From contig JACZKP010000076.1 of assembly GCA_014860005.1 (NCBI GenBank), forward strand, positions 62,001-126,000: DNA of 64,000 nucleotides, in the 5' to 3' direction. Of this stretch, positions 55,445 through 63,963 are shown one piece after another. The position numbers were made by a program, and so were the translations under genes. The notes below the pieces were generated by a model. It saw only the letters and a list, made by a program, of their open reading frames with translations. It made no database searches and was not told the DNA's origin. Source of the DNA: Verrucomicrobiota bacterium (GTDB taxonomy: Bacteria; Verrucomicrobiota; Verrucomicrobiae; Limisphaerales; UBA11358). Every line of letters begins with the position of its first letter. Positions within the stretch are counted from its first letter, which is position 1.

Positions 55445-55873
55445 ATGACCACAGCACAGCTCTTCAATCTCGTCGCGCCCATCGCCATCTACCACGGCGC
55501 AGATGTGTGCTACGGACGCAAGGCCAGACGCGCGATCTGCCGGATGAGAAATCTGGCTGACACCGACCCTGAAATCCGGCGGCGGTTTGGCGCGCGAACG
55601 CGCCGGCAAGACTGGGCTGACTACCACGAACACGCTGAGCCGGAAAATCTGCCGAACATCCTCGACCTCTACAAAGATCTGTTCCGCGAGATTGTCCAGG
55701 GTGAGCGCCCGGAATGGTGCGAGTTTGTGGATCGCTGGGGCGCGTACGGCTATAAAGACAAGCACGGCCAGATCGTGTTCAGCGGCGATGCGTGCTTCTG
55801 TTTTCCCTGGTATGAAACGGCCGAACTGCTCGCTGAACGCATCGAGATGCACTCGGAACCGAAGGCCGCATGA
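55445..55873 (+). CDS. Unknown protein (142 aa)
   Basis: Read from ATG 55445, 4 bp after the preceding stop. The sequence has paired Arg/Lys runs (GRKARRAICR, RRRFGARTRRQDW) in the first half and an acidic second half with several aromatic residues. No family recognised. It is the last gene of the plus-strand unit and converges on the 492-aa gene with 19 bp between stops. Confidence 0.7.
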   Translation: MTTAQLFNLVAPIAIYHGADVCYGRKARRAICRMRNLADTDPEIRRRFGARTRRQDWADYHEHAEPENLPNILDLYKDLFREIVQGERPEWCEFVDRWGAYGYKDKHGQIVFSGDACFCFPWYETAELLAERIEMHSEPKAA

Positions 55874-55892
55874 GCGGCATCTTGTTGGAGAT

Positions 55893-57371
55893 TTATTTGG
55901 ACGGGCCGTTCCCGGCTTGTCTTGACGTTTCCAGCGGCAGGCGATTGTTCGCTGCGTCTTCGAAGCAGAACCGGGCGGCAATCGATCCCCGGTCGCGAAA
56001 TACGGGCGGGATAAATGAGTCCAGTTCACGATCCAGTTTTGTTTGAAAAGGGTTCTGAGCCATCCAGTCCGCCCACCGCGATGCCTGATCTTCCAAAGAT
56101 AAGGCGCAAAATTCATGACGGAAGCTGTCTCCTCCCTCTTCGCCGGTCGCCAAGTGTCCGATTTCGGAAACCACCCGGTCGATAACACGTGGAGGCAACT
56201 CGGTGAATGGTTTGTCTCTGAGCTTCTCTTGAACCTCATAAAATACCTCCGCCCGTTCGCCGAGCGATTTCAGACGGCAGGACACATCGGGGGCGGGATG
56301 GCTGACCTCGTAATCGCCGTCCAGATAGACTGAGCGGCTTAACAGATCGAGCATTGGCCCGAAGGCGAGCACGTTTCCGCGAACGCAATGTTTCGCAAAG
56401 AAATGGTCGATGCCCTCCTGCCGAGCTTCAGATGGAACGACTGCGACGAAAACCGATGCCCCCGCCTCCCGCAAGGTTTTGCACAAACGGAGAAGTGCAT
56501 CCACCGACTCAGCATCAAGCCAGCTATTCTGGCGGAAAACAATCCCCACCCGCCGGCGAGCGCCCTCCGCAGTCATAAAGCGATAGGCCTCGAGTTCAGT
56601 CGCGAGCTTCCAAATGTCCATCTCCCGGTGGCTGCCTCTTGACCAGTTTCCAGGAATGCCAATCACATCCATCTTCAGACCCAGCAGCAGCGGCAGCAGC
56701 GACAAGCACATTGCGCTCTTTTCATCGTCCGTGATCCAAAGATTGTAATCCACGTTGGTCAAGACCGACTGATAGAAGGCGTCCGACCAACGATTGGCGA
56801 TCTTCCCGGCCAAGAACAGTTCGTTGCTGGCGCACCCTACCGGTGCGGCGTATTTCAACTTAACTTCGGGAGGAACGTAACCTGGCTTGATCCGCAAATA
56901 GCCTCGTTCCGCAAAAGGTTGATAGCGGAACATGAGCGCAGGTCGGTTGACCATGCTCCGGTGCAGGCGAGAAGGCCGCGTTTGGCCATCTCCGGAAAGG
57001 ATTTCAAGCATCCGCTCCGACGACCATTCTGTATGGACACCGGAACGCGCCACGGCCAGCACCAGCGGAGACCCGGAACAAGCTTCTTCGTGGTTCCGAA
57101 CGGAGTTCACAATCCCGTAAACCCCGGTTTCGAGAAGCGTGTTTGTGGAGCAGCCCTTCAGGAGTCGATCGGCCGCCGCCATGCCTTGCTGCAGGTTTCG
57201 CCCGGGTGCCAGGATGATGTGCGCTATGCCGTGCGCCGTTTCGTACAGAAATTCCCGGTAGAGGACCCATTGGTCGCGTTCGTGGTCGAACACGCGGTAT
57301 TCGCGGCAAGAATGCAACCCGCGTGGAAGGCTCTCAACCTGCGTGGGGCTGAGATCGACTATCGGATTCAT
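55893..57371 (-). CDS. Unknown 492-aa protein, faint resemblance to primase-associated TOPRIM-like domains
   Basis: No clear family. Around residues 285-345 the order strand-helix-strand ending in a GIDHF-type motif (VGIVFRQNSW, ASVFVAVVPSE, EGIDHFFA) is reminiscent of the DUF3854-type domain of plasmid and phage primases, where a KGIDD motif follows a nucleotide-binding strand. The catalytic acidic residues of that domain are not evident, so I treat this as a weak hint only. It is transcribed away from the GspE-like gene from a promoter with TATAAT 8 bp before its ATG. Confidence 0.75.
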   Translation of the reverse strand: MNPIVDLSPTQVESLPRGLHSCREYRVFDHERDQWVLYREFLYETAHGIAHIILAPGRNLQQGMAAADRLLKGCSTNTLLETGVYGIVNSVRNHEEACSGSPLVLAVARSGVHTEWSSERMLEILSGDGQTRPSRLHRSMVNRPALMFRYQPFAERGYLRIKPGYVPPEVKLKYAAPVGCASNELFLAGKIANRWSDAFYQSVLTNVDYNLWITDDEKSAMCLSLLPLLLGLKMDVIGIPGNWSRGSHREMDIWKLATELEAYRFMTAEGARRRVGIVFRQNSWLDAESVDALLRLCKTLREAGASVFVAVVPSEARQEGIDHFFAKHCVRGNVLAFGPMLDLLSRSVYLDGDYEVSHPAPDVSCRLKSLGERAEVFYEVQEKLRDKPFTELPPRVIDRVVSEIGHLATGEEGGDSFRHEFCALSLEDQASRWADWMAQNPFQTKLDRELDSFIPPVFRDRGSIAARFCFEDAANNRLPLETSRQAGNGPSK

Positions 57372-57379
57372 CCCTATGA

Positions 57380-57385
57380 ATTATA
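57380..57385 (-). promoter_or_regulatory. -10 box for a probably leaderless transcript of the 492-aa gene
   Basis: The minus strand reads TATAAT ending 8 nt before ATG 57371. A normal -10-to-start distance puts transcription start within one or two bases of the start codon. No strong -35 is seen. Confidence 0.55.
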
Positions 57386-57436
57386 GAGCCGGGAAGGCGC
57401 CACCGCGACGATTCCGCCTCTTGTCTTCCTCGAGCC

Positions 57437-57442
57437 TATAAT
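57437..57442 (+). promoter_or_regulatory. -10 box for a probably leaderless transcript of the GspE-like gene
   Basis: TATAAT ends 6 nt before ATG 57449 in the context GAGCCTATAATTAAACGATG. Transcription should begin at or next to the A of the start codon, so no Shine-Dalgarno site is possible. The -35 region is weak. Confidence 0.6.
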
Positions 57443-57448
57443 TAAACG

Positions 57449-59668
57449 ATGACAGGCTCCGAGACCGTCTCCGAAGCATCCGCGCTGATTGTCACGCCAG
57501 GGCTGCAACAACTCCTTGATCGGTTTGCCCAGGAGCATCTCCTGCGTTTTGAGGAGCCAGTTCCAAATCTCTTCGAGTTTCTCACCTCGAATACCATCCG
57601 GTCCAGCGACGAAAACTTTCTCGGCGAGGAGGACCTGACCGGATTCATTGCCGAGGTTCTGGAACTGCCGTTTCTAACCAACGTCCACGTAACGGCTTCC
57701 CCGACACTGTTCGCCCGTTGTCAGGCATTGGGGTTTCAACGGGAGCAAAACGGACACGTGCCGGTGATGACGCAAGGACCAGGAATTCTGTTGGCACATT
57801 ACGATCCACACGTGCCGCTGCCGGCGTGTTTCCACAAGGAGAACCTTCAGATGGTCCTCTGCACCTGGAGTGCATTTCAGAAACTGGCGGAAGCGTGGGA
57901 CGAACGCTATGCCGGCCCGACGGGAAGCGTCTACTCAGCGGACTCCAAGCCGCCCCCATCAGTGCCGAGGGAATGGGCCGAGTGGCAGATAACACACAAC
58001 GCACTGACGGAGGAAGATCGCAATGCTCTCGAGAAGATCAAAGCAACCGACAGCTTTGACGACGTTTCGCCGGAATGGGAATACTGGTTCTCCCGCAAAA
58101 TCAAAGGCGAGTCCTGCATTGGATTGGACATCGTGGACGTGCCGCAGGAGTCCAAGCGCGTAAGTGCCGCCACGTTGAAGGCAGTGGAAGCGGTCATCCT
58201 GTTTGAGAACCATCGATTGATGCAGTTGGGATACGTGCTCAACTGGGACCGTTTCAACAGCGTCGAGACCGTGGCCGAGCAAATCCGCCGCCAGGGACTA
58301 CTTGTGCAATTGGTCCCCGTGTTGCCGCGGGACTACAGTCGTTTCCTGGAGGAGCAGGTTAACAAGACGATCCAGTTGTCCAAGTTCATCAAGCAGGACG
58401 ACGTTATTCCCGACAGCCTCGCTGACAGCATTGACCCCGCCCAATTCACCGACGAGCAACTCGATCCGAAAAACGTCAAGGTCAAGCTGATTGCCGAGGC
58501 GGCGATCTTCGCCGCCTACAAGCGTGGCGCCTCCGACATTCTGGTCGAGCCGCAAATCAACGATTACCGGATACGCTTCACCATTGACGGCATCAACACG
58601 ACATTCTTCGACGGGATGCCCAAGCAGTACGGAACCAATATCGTGCTGCATCTCAAGGTGCGCGCCGGCATGAACATCACCGAGAAGCGCCTGCCCCAGG
58701 ACGGCAAGATCACCCTCAGCATCCGGGGCACGCCCGTGGAAATTCGGGCCGCGACCATGCCGGTACTCGACAGCCAGGAAGAGAAAATCACGTTGCGGTT
58801 GCTGAGTTCCACCGTTCGCTTTCCCAACCTCGACAAGCTGGGGATGTGCCCGGGGCATCTTCAACTCATGCGCAAGGCTCTCAGCATGGTCAACGGCATC
58901 ATCATCGTCACCGGCCCGACCGGGTCGGGTAAGACGACGACGCTGTACTCTGCGATTCAGGAGATGGATCGTGAGCGTCTGAACGTGTGCAGCCTCGAAG
59001 ATCCGATCGAGACTTACATCCCCGGCATCAGCCAGACGCAGGTGAACGAGGTCATCGGGTTGACATTTGCCCGCGGCCTGCGCGCGCTCCTGCGCCAGGC
59101 GCCCCACGTCATTCTCCTGGGCGAAATCCGCGACCGGGAAGTGGCGCAGATCGCCGTTCAGGCCGCCAATACGGGTCATTTGGTTCTAACGACGCTGCAC
59201 ACGAACTCGGCGAGCGGGACGTTCGACCGGTTGCAGGCTTTGGATGTGGAAGCGCACCAGATCGCCGATGCGGTGCGCCTGATTCTGGCCCAGCGCCTGA
59301 TCCCGCGCCTGTGTCCGGTCTGCCGCAAGAGCCGCCGGCCCACCGAACTGGAGATGGTGCGCATCGAGAAGCAAAGCGGCGTGCGATTGAATCCGGCGAT
59401 TTACCATGCCAACACCATCGGCTGCCGCAACTGCCACAAAGGTTACACCGGCCGCAGAATCATCACCGAAATCATTCCCGTGGACGCCGGCATGCGGGAA
59501 CTCCTGCTCAAGGGACAGACTCACGCGGAGATTGTGCGGCACGCCGAGCAACATTCTGCCTTCAGACCGATCATGGCGCAGGCCATGGAACTGGTCAACG
59601 AAGGCCAGGTGGACCTCAAAGACGCCCAGAAACTGTTTCTCGATTTTCAAGCAGAGGACTTCAAATAA
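57449..59668 (+). CDS. GspE/PilB-type secretion ATPase
   Basis: The 739-aa protein is a type II secretion/type IV pilus-class ATPase. It has about 330 N-terminal residues with no clear family, then the N2-like region (RGASDILVEPQINDYRIRF). The catalytic domain carries Walker A GPTGSGKTTT (about 489-498), the Asp box SLEDPIE, Walker B ILLGEIRDREVAQ and the His box LTTLHTN. A C-terminal zinc site CPVC...CRNC follows. Such ATPases power assembly of pseudopili or pili at the inner membrane. The long divergent N-terminus suggests a non-standard partner. It is followed 47 bp later by a secretin gene; no pseudopilin or inner-membrane GspF gene occurs in the window. Confidence 0.93.
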   Translation: MTGSETVSEASALIVTPGLQQLLDRFAQEHLLRFEEPVPNLFEFLTSNTIRSSDENFLGEEDLTGFIAEVLELPFLTNVHVTASPTLFARCQALGFQREQNGHVPVMTQGPGILLAHYDPHVPLPACFHKENLQMVLCTWSAFQKLAEAWDERYAGPTGSVYSADSKPPPSVPREWAEWQITHNALTEEDRNALEKIKATDSFDDVSPEWEYWFSRKIKGESCIGLDIVDVPQESKRVSAATLKAVEAVILFENHRLMQLGYVLNWDRFNSVETVAEQIRRQGLLVQLVPVLPRDYSRFLEEQVNKTIQLSKFIKQDDVIPDSLADSIDPAQFTDEQLDPKNVKVKLIAEAAIFAAYKRGASDILVEPQINDYRIRFTIDGINTTFFDGMPKQYGTNIVLHLKVRAGMNITEKRLPQDGKITLSIRGTPVEIRAATMPVLDSQEEKITLRLLSSTVRFPNLDKLGMCPGHLQLMRKALSMVNGIIIVTGPTGSGKTTTLYSAIQEMDRERLNVCSLEDPIETYIPGISQTQVNEVIGLTFARGLRALLRQAPHVILLGEIRDREVAQIAVQAANTGHLVLTTLHTNSASGTFDRLQALDVEAHQIADAVRLILAQRLIPRLCPVCRKSRRPTELEMVRIEKQSGVRLNPAIYHANTIGCRNCHKGYTGRRIITEIIPVDAGMRELLLKGQTHAEIVRHAEQHSAFRPIMAQAMELVNEGQVDLKDAQKLFLDFQAEDFK

Positions 59669-59681
59669 AAGTGGAACGACC

Positions 59682-59700
59682 AGGCGCATCCTGAGCGCCT
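59682..59700. other. Short hairpin between the ATPase and secretin genes
   Basis: AGGCGC and GCGCCT pair around a 7-base loop in the 47-bp gap. No T-run follows. It may moderate read-through or translation. A GGAG at 59707-59710 lies 5 nt before ATG 59716. Confidence 0.35.
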
Positions 59701-59715
59701 TAGAATGGAGATGTG

Positions 59716-61953
59716 ATGAGATTCCGAATGCAAGCCGGTCTGCGAGCAATGACCCTTTGCTGGTGCCTGATGGGCACGGCGCTCACGGCGCAAACAAATA
59801 CCGAAACCCGGCCGGACCCGGACAAGACAGCCGCCGTCGACATGACAACCGCTGCAACAAATCGCGCGGACAAGCCGGGCCTGCCCTTCACAACCGACAC
59901 CCAGGTTCGGCTCATGGGCTTGTTTGAACCGGCGGGAACCAATAGCCCGATCCTCTCCGTCGCCCCCGAAACGAATGACGCCCCCTATCTGGCCATCGAA
60001 GGTGTTCCGTTGCGATCTGTCTTCAAGTTGCTGGCCCGTTCGTCCGGCCTGAACTATCTGGAACCGGAAGCCGACCAAATCCCCGACGAGGAGATCACCC
60101 TGCAAATGGCCCAGCCGAAGCCGAGGGATTTGATGGAGTTCCTCCTGAAACATCGCGGCCTGGAACTCTACGACGCCGACACTGGACTTTACACCGTCCG
60201 CAAATACACGAACCAGGTCGCCTTCTACAAATTCAAGCTGAAAGACAACTTCATCGATCGGTTCAAAGGCGGGGCTCAGAGCGCGCCGACGGGTGGCGGC
60301 GCCGGCTCTTCTGGTGCGGGCAACGCCGTATCGGCCAGCGCCGGATCGCTCACTGTGGAGAACGGGGGCAAATATGGGGAAATCGAATCGCTGCTGGAGA
60401 AGGTGGCCAACGTGGGTGACGAGAAAAACAACAAGGTCTGGTACTACGAAGAGAAACAGCAAGTGCTGCTCTATGGCACGCGGCACGCGGCCGATCGCAT
60501 CGCGAAGTATCTGGAAATCGCCAATATGCGGAACCCCAATATCCGCATCGACGTCCGCATTTTTGCCACCACTTCGAATCCCATGAGCCGGATGGGAGTG
60601 GATTGGGCCAGCATGCTGTCACCCGGACTCACTTTTGGTTTGGTGCCGCCGGGATCGTCCGCCCAAGGCAGCGGCACCAATTCGTTCGGCGCCATGAGCA
60701 ACTTCCGCCAGCTCGCATCCTCCTTCGGAAATCCGATGAGCTCCATCGTTCTGCGCAACGACATTTCCGCCACCGTCAATTTCTTCGTGAACGATCAGAA
60801 AGGCGAAACGGTCGCCCAACCCTCGACCATTACCGCCAACGGCCGGGAGGTCGCCTTTGCGGCGACGCAACAGATTCCCTACATCTCGGGCAGTTCTGTC
60901 GCGGCCGGCTACTCCGCTGGCGGGTCCGGCGTCGGATACGACAACACCTCGTTCGTAAACGTCGGCACCACGATCAACATCCTGCCGCGCATCCAGGACG
61001 GCGTTCGTCTCAAACTGGGCACCGCGATCAGCGTCAGTCAACTCGACCAGTTCGTCACCGTTTCCTCCGGCACCCAAGGCACTCCACCGCGGCAGGTGCC
61101 GCAGACCTCGGGCCGCGCGTTCAACGGCGAGTTCACCCTGGACAGCGGAGACACCGTGGTCATCGCCGGCTTGCGCACTTCCACGTCCAGCAAGAGCCGG
61201 AACAAGGTGCCCTATTTGGGCGATATTCCCGGTTTGGGGAAATTGTTCCGCAACGAGCAGGACAAAAAGGACGTCAATTATCTGACCATCTTCATCACAG
61301 CGACGATCCTCGACGACCACAACGAACCCAGGATTCCGGAAGGCAAATTGAAGATCGAAGACAGCCAGCCCGACCAGGAATCCACACTCTCAGCGGAAGC
61401 CAATTCGAGCTTCCTGGTCCGAAAGAGTTCGTGGACTGACAAGGCCTTGGTGCATGCCAGGAAAGAGGCGCTTGATCTTCGCACCGAGCAAGCCAACCAA
61501 ATCATCGCCCGGCGAATCGAAACCGAAAACCGAGTCCAGGACCTATCGCAAAAGGCGGCGACGAATTCATTGGAAATCCGGCAACTGGAACAGAAGCGCC
61601 GTACGATGCTGGAACGCGAGGGAGCGATCGAAGACATCGCACCGTCTGAAGCCGAGACCAAGCTGGCGAAGGCAAAGGCCGAGCAAACCCGGCTGCTCAA
61701 AGACTTGCAGGAATCCAGCGATAATTTCACGAAGCTCAAGATCGACGAAGAAGCAGCCAAAACGGCGGTCGAGCGCGCAGAGGAGGAATACACGACCGCG
61801 CTGAAGGCAGGAATTGAACCGGAAACGAAGAACGCACATCCCGCATCCGGGACTTCGAAAGAGACCAAACCGGAGCCAGGAAGGGAGCCATCGAGACCAC
61901 TCGTTGTGGATGAACTCAAACAAAACGCCCGGCTCCTGGAGCAATTGAAGTGA
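59716..61953 (+). CDS. Secretin (GspD/PilQ-type) with a long coiled-coil tail
   Basis: The 745-aa protein is read from ATG 59716 with GGAG upstream. It has a signal peptide (LRAMTLCWCLMGTALTAQ), an N-domain region with VPLRSVFKLLARSSGLNYLEP, and a secretin domain ending in the family hallmark FTLDSGDTVVIAGLRTSTS...KVPYLGDIPGLGKLF...TIFITATI. Secretins form outer-membrane gates for secretion systems and pili. Residues about 565-745 are an unusual extension of charged heptads (coiled coil) with a Pro/Lys-rich end; it lies where other secretins have a short pilotin-binding tail. The next gene also encodes a coiled coil. Confidence 0.92.
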   Translation: MRFRMQAGLRAMTLCWCLMGTALTAQTNTETRPDPDKTAAVDMTTAATNRADKPGLPFTTDTQVRLMGLFEPAGTNSPILSVAPETNDAPYLAIEGVPLRSVFKLLARSSGLNYLEPEADQIPDEEITLQMAQPKPRDLMEFLLKHRGLELYDADTGLYTVRKYTNQVAFYKFKLKDNFIDRFKGGAQSAPTGGGAGSSGAGNAVSASAGSLTVENGGKYGEIESLLEKVANVGDEKNNKVWYYEEKQQVLLYGTRHAADRIAKYLEIANMRNPNIRIDVRIFATTSNPMSRMGVDWASMLSPGLTFGLVPPGSSAQGSGTNSFGAMSNFRQLASSFGNPMSSIVLRNDISATVNFFVNDQKGETVAQPSTITANGREVAFAATQQIPYISGSSVAAGYSAGGSGVGYDNTSFVNVGTTINILPRIQDGVRLKLGTAISVSQLDQFVTVSSGTQGTPPRQVPQTSGRAFNGEFTLDSGDTVVIAGLRTSTSSKSRNKVPYLGDIPGLGKLFRNEQDKKDVNYLTIFITATILDDHNEPRIPEGKLKIEDSQPDQESTLSAEANSSFLVRKSSWTDKALVHARKEALDLRTEQANQIIARRIETENRVQDLSQKAATNSLEIRQLEQKRRTMLEREGAIEDIAPSEAETKLAKAKAEQTRLLKDLQESSDNFTKLKIDEEAAKTAVERAEEEYTTALKAGIEPETKNAHPASGTSKETKPEPGREPSRPLVVDELKQNARLLEQLK

Positions 61954-61957
61954 AGCT

Positions 61958-62560
61958 ATGAATGGACCCCGTATTGGAGGAATCGAGCCTCCGGAACCAA
62001 CGCCGCCCACTCCGCCGCCGCCGAGCGCCGAAACCTCGGCAGCGATACGAGCCGAGTCCCCGCAAGAAGACCGCAAAACCTTTCCAAGAGCCAGCGGGTT
62101 GTCGCTATTGGTTGCCGGCCTGGCGATGGTCGTTGCCAGCGGCGCCGGAATTTACGCGCATCGCCTGCAGGTCCGTGTCGCCCTCCTTCAAACGCAGTTG
62201 ACGCAAACGCGGGCCACCGCTCAAGCCGCATTGGAGAAAGTGGGCGCCCTCAAAATCCCGAAGGATCTCTGCACCGAAGTCGCGAGTCTGGAAGTTACGG
62301 CCAACAAATTGAGGGCCGCCGAAGAAGCGCTGCGCAGGAGTTTCAATGATGAAATTGGGAAAATCCCCGCCCTGGACACCCGCCTTTCCGAGGCGCACAG
62401 GGCCTTGGCGACGAGGCTGGCCGATACCGAACAGGAATCGAAGAAGTATCAGGAGAGAAACGAAGTGCGGCTGACCAACGTCATCGCCGTATTGAAGAAC
62501 CAGGACAAAGTGCTGCGCCGGCTGGCCGAAGCGTCAGCGGCGCCGCAGAATGTGGAATAG
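61958..62560 (+). CDS. Single-pass coiled-coil membrane protein
   Basis: The 200-aa protein begins 4 bp after the secretin stop. A Pro-rich N-terminus (EPPEPTPPTPPPPS) is followed by one membrane helix (LSLLVAGLAMVVASGAGIYA, about 48-67) and a helical, coiled-coil C-terminal part to the end. Orientation is probably cytoplasmic N-terminus, periplasmic coiled coil. It may link the inner membrane to the secretin's own coiled-coil tail, playing a GspC- or PilP-like bridging role, but there is no sequence match to those families that I can see. Confidence 0.8.
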   Translation: MNGPRIGGIEPPEPTPPTPPPPSAETSAAIRAESPQEDRKTFPRASGLSLLVAGLAMVVASGAGIYAHRLQVRVALLQTQLTQTRATAQAALEKVGALKIPKDLCTEVASLEVTANKLRAAEEALRRSFNDEIGKIPALDTRLSEAHRALATRLADTEQESKKYQERNEVRLTNVIAVLKNQDKVLRRLAEASAAPQNVE

Positions 62561-62562
62561 TT

Positions 62563-63903
62563 GTGCGCGTTGAATTCGACATCCTCGACACCGAGCAAAT
62601 CCTCCGCGAGGCCGGCGAGTTTGAACAAGGCCCTCCGTCGGCCGGGAGCGCCTTGGACGCTTACTTTGCTTCACTCCAGAACTGTCCCAGGATTGCGCCC
62701 AAGCAGCAGATTGAACTGGCCCGGGACTATCATCGCGAAGTGATCGCTTGCCGCGACATCCTGGATCGAATTCCCGGCAAGGTCTTCTTTCTGACCCAGG
62801 TTCTGGAGGAACTTCTGAATGGCGAGAGATTGACGAATTTCTTTCTGGCACATAACGAGAAAGGAACCCAACAAGCGAGCCGGCCGACCGACCGCTTTCT
62901 CTTCTTCAAGAACCTGCAAGAGAAGGCTTCGTTGAAGAACCCCAGACTGGCGGACTGGTGCATTCAACCCAAACTTATCCTCGCTTGGAGCCGCGACCTC
63001 ATGCGCCGGTTCGCGGAACTGCCGCAGCGCCCCTGGATCAGCCGCATCATCCCCTCCCAGCGTCGGTCCGTGGCGGAACTCGAACGCTGGGCCGGCGCGG
63101 TCAAGCAACTCGAAACGATCAGCGGCTTGCGAATCAATGAGCTTGCTCACCATATCCGGCAACTCCGACCGCACGCCGAAAACGCCGACTCCCTGTTCGC
63201 CACACTGGCTGAGTGCAATCTGAAGCTGGTGATTCATATCGCCAAGAAATTCCAGAACCGGAGCCTGACACTTGAGGACCTGGTTCAGGAGGGCAACCTC
63301 GGCTTGATGAAAGGCATCGAGCGCTTCGACCCGGAGAAGGGGTTCAATCTCTCGACCTACGCCGTTTGTTGGATCAAAGAAAGCATCATGCGCGCTCTGA
63401 TGACCCAGGGCCACGTGATACGATTCCCGCCCGCCCTGCATGAGATGTTGCGCGAGATCCAGAAGCTCCGCGATGCAGCCTCGGCAGAGGGAAAACCCGA
63501 ACCGACCTCGGAGGACTTGGCCAAACAACTGAAGACTGCCCGGAACAACGTTGAGGCCGCATTGTCTCTCCGCCAGATTTGCAGTCTTCAACAGCCGGTC
63601 CACGGGAGGGAGGAGGAGACGTTCGAGCAGGAGCTGGTCGGCGACGAAGGGATCACGCTCGACGAAAGCGAGACCTTGCGGCAGGCCATCGGCCAACTGC
63701 TCGGCGGTCTGGCGCCAAACGAAAAACAGGTGCTCCGGCTTCGGTACGGACTGGCCAGGGGTCTTACCAAAACCATCGAAGAGGTCGCCGCCAGCCTGAA
63801 ACTCACGCGCGAGCGGGTCCGACAGATCGAGGCCAGGGCCATCGCCAAGATGCGGTCCGATCCCGCCATCCAGAGCGAGAAGGTCCGGTTCCTGGCAACC
63901 TGA
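62563..63903 (+). CDS. Sigma70-family RNA polymerase sigma factor
   Basis: The 446-aa protein (GTG start, 2 bp after the previous stop) has region 1.2 (LDAYFASLQ...QQIELARDYH, 32-57). A non-conserved spacer of about 140 residues follows, then regions 2.1-2.4 (LVIHIAKKF, LEDLVQEGNLGLMKGIERFDPEKGF, STYAVCWIKESIMRAL, HVIRFPP), region 3, and region 4.2 (TIEEVAASLKLTRERVRQIEARA). This is a primary-like (group 2) architecture with a substituted -10-contact helix: YAVCWIKESI in place of YATWWIRQAI. It should recognise -35/-10 promoters with the housekeeping core; partnership with the fused polymerase encoded at the other end of the window is only a possibility. Confidence 0.93.
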   Translation: MRVEFDILDTEQILREAGEFEQGPPSAGSALDAYFASLQNCPRIAPKQQIELARDYHREVIACRDILDRIPGKVFFLTQVLEELLNGERLTNFFLAHNEKGTQQASRPTDRFLFFKNLQEKASLKNPRLADWCIQPKLILAWSRDLMRRFAELPQRPWISRIIPSQRRSVAELERWAGAVKQLETISGLRINELAHHIRQLRPHAENADSLFATLAECNLKLVIHIAKKFQNRSLTLEDLVQEGNLGLMKGIERFDPEKGFNLSTYAVCWIKESIMRALMTQGHVIRFPPALHEMLREIQKLRDAASAEGKPEPTSEDLAKQLKTARNNVEAALSLRQICSLQQPVHGREEETFEQELVGDEGITLDESETLRQAIGQLLGGLAPNEKQVLRLRYGLARGLTKTIEEVAASLKLTRERVRQIEARAIAKMRSDPAIQSEKVRFLAT

Positions 63904-63935
63904 TCCTGAATCGGGCAAAAGGCTTCGCCAAAATC

Positions 63936-63963
63936 AACCACACGGCGTCATGTGGAAGTGGTT
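63936..63963 (+). terminator. Weak candidate terminator after the sigma-factor gene
   Basis: AACCAC and GTGGTT can pair, followed by TTCC, with an alternative inner stem CCACA/TGTGG. The T-run is short. The rest of 63904-64000 shows no further feature. Confidence 0.25.

Noticed and set aside
58298..60486. Two long minus-strand open frames opposite the GspE-like and secretin genes
   Set aside because: Both are shadows of genes with strong family motifs on the plus strand.
62671..63918. A 415-codon minus-strand open frame opposite the sigma-factor gene
   Set aside because: The plus strand encodes recognisable sigma70 regions 1.2 to 4.2; the antisense reading has no motif.
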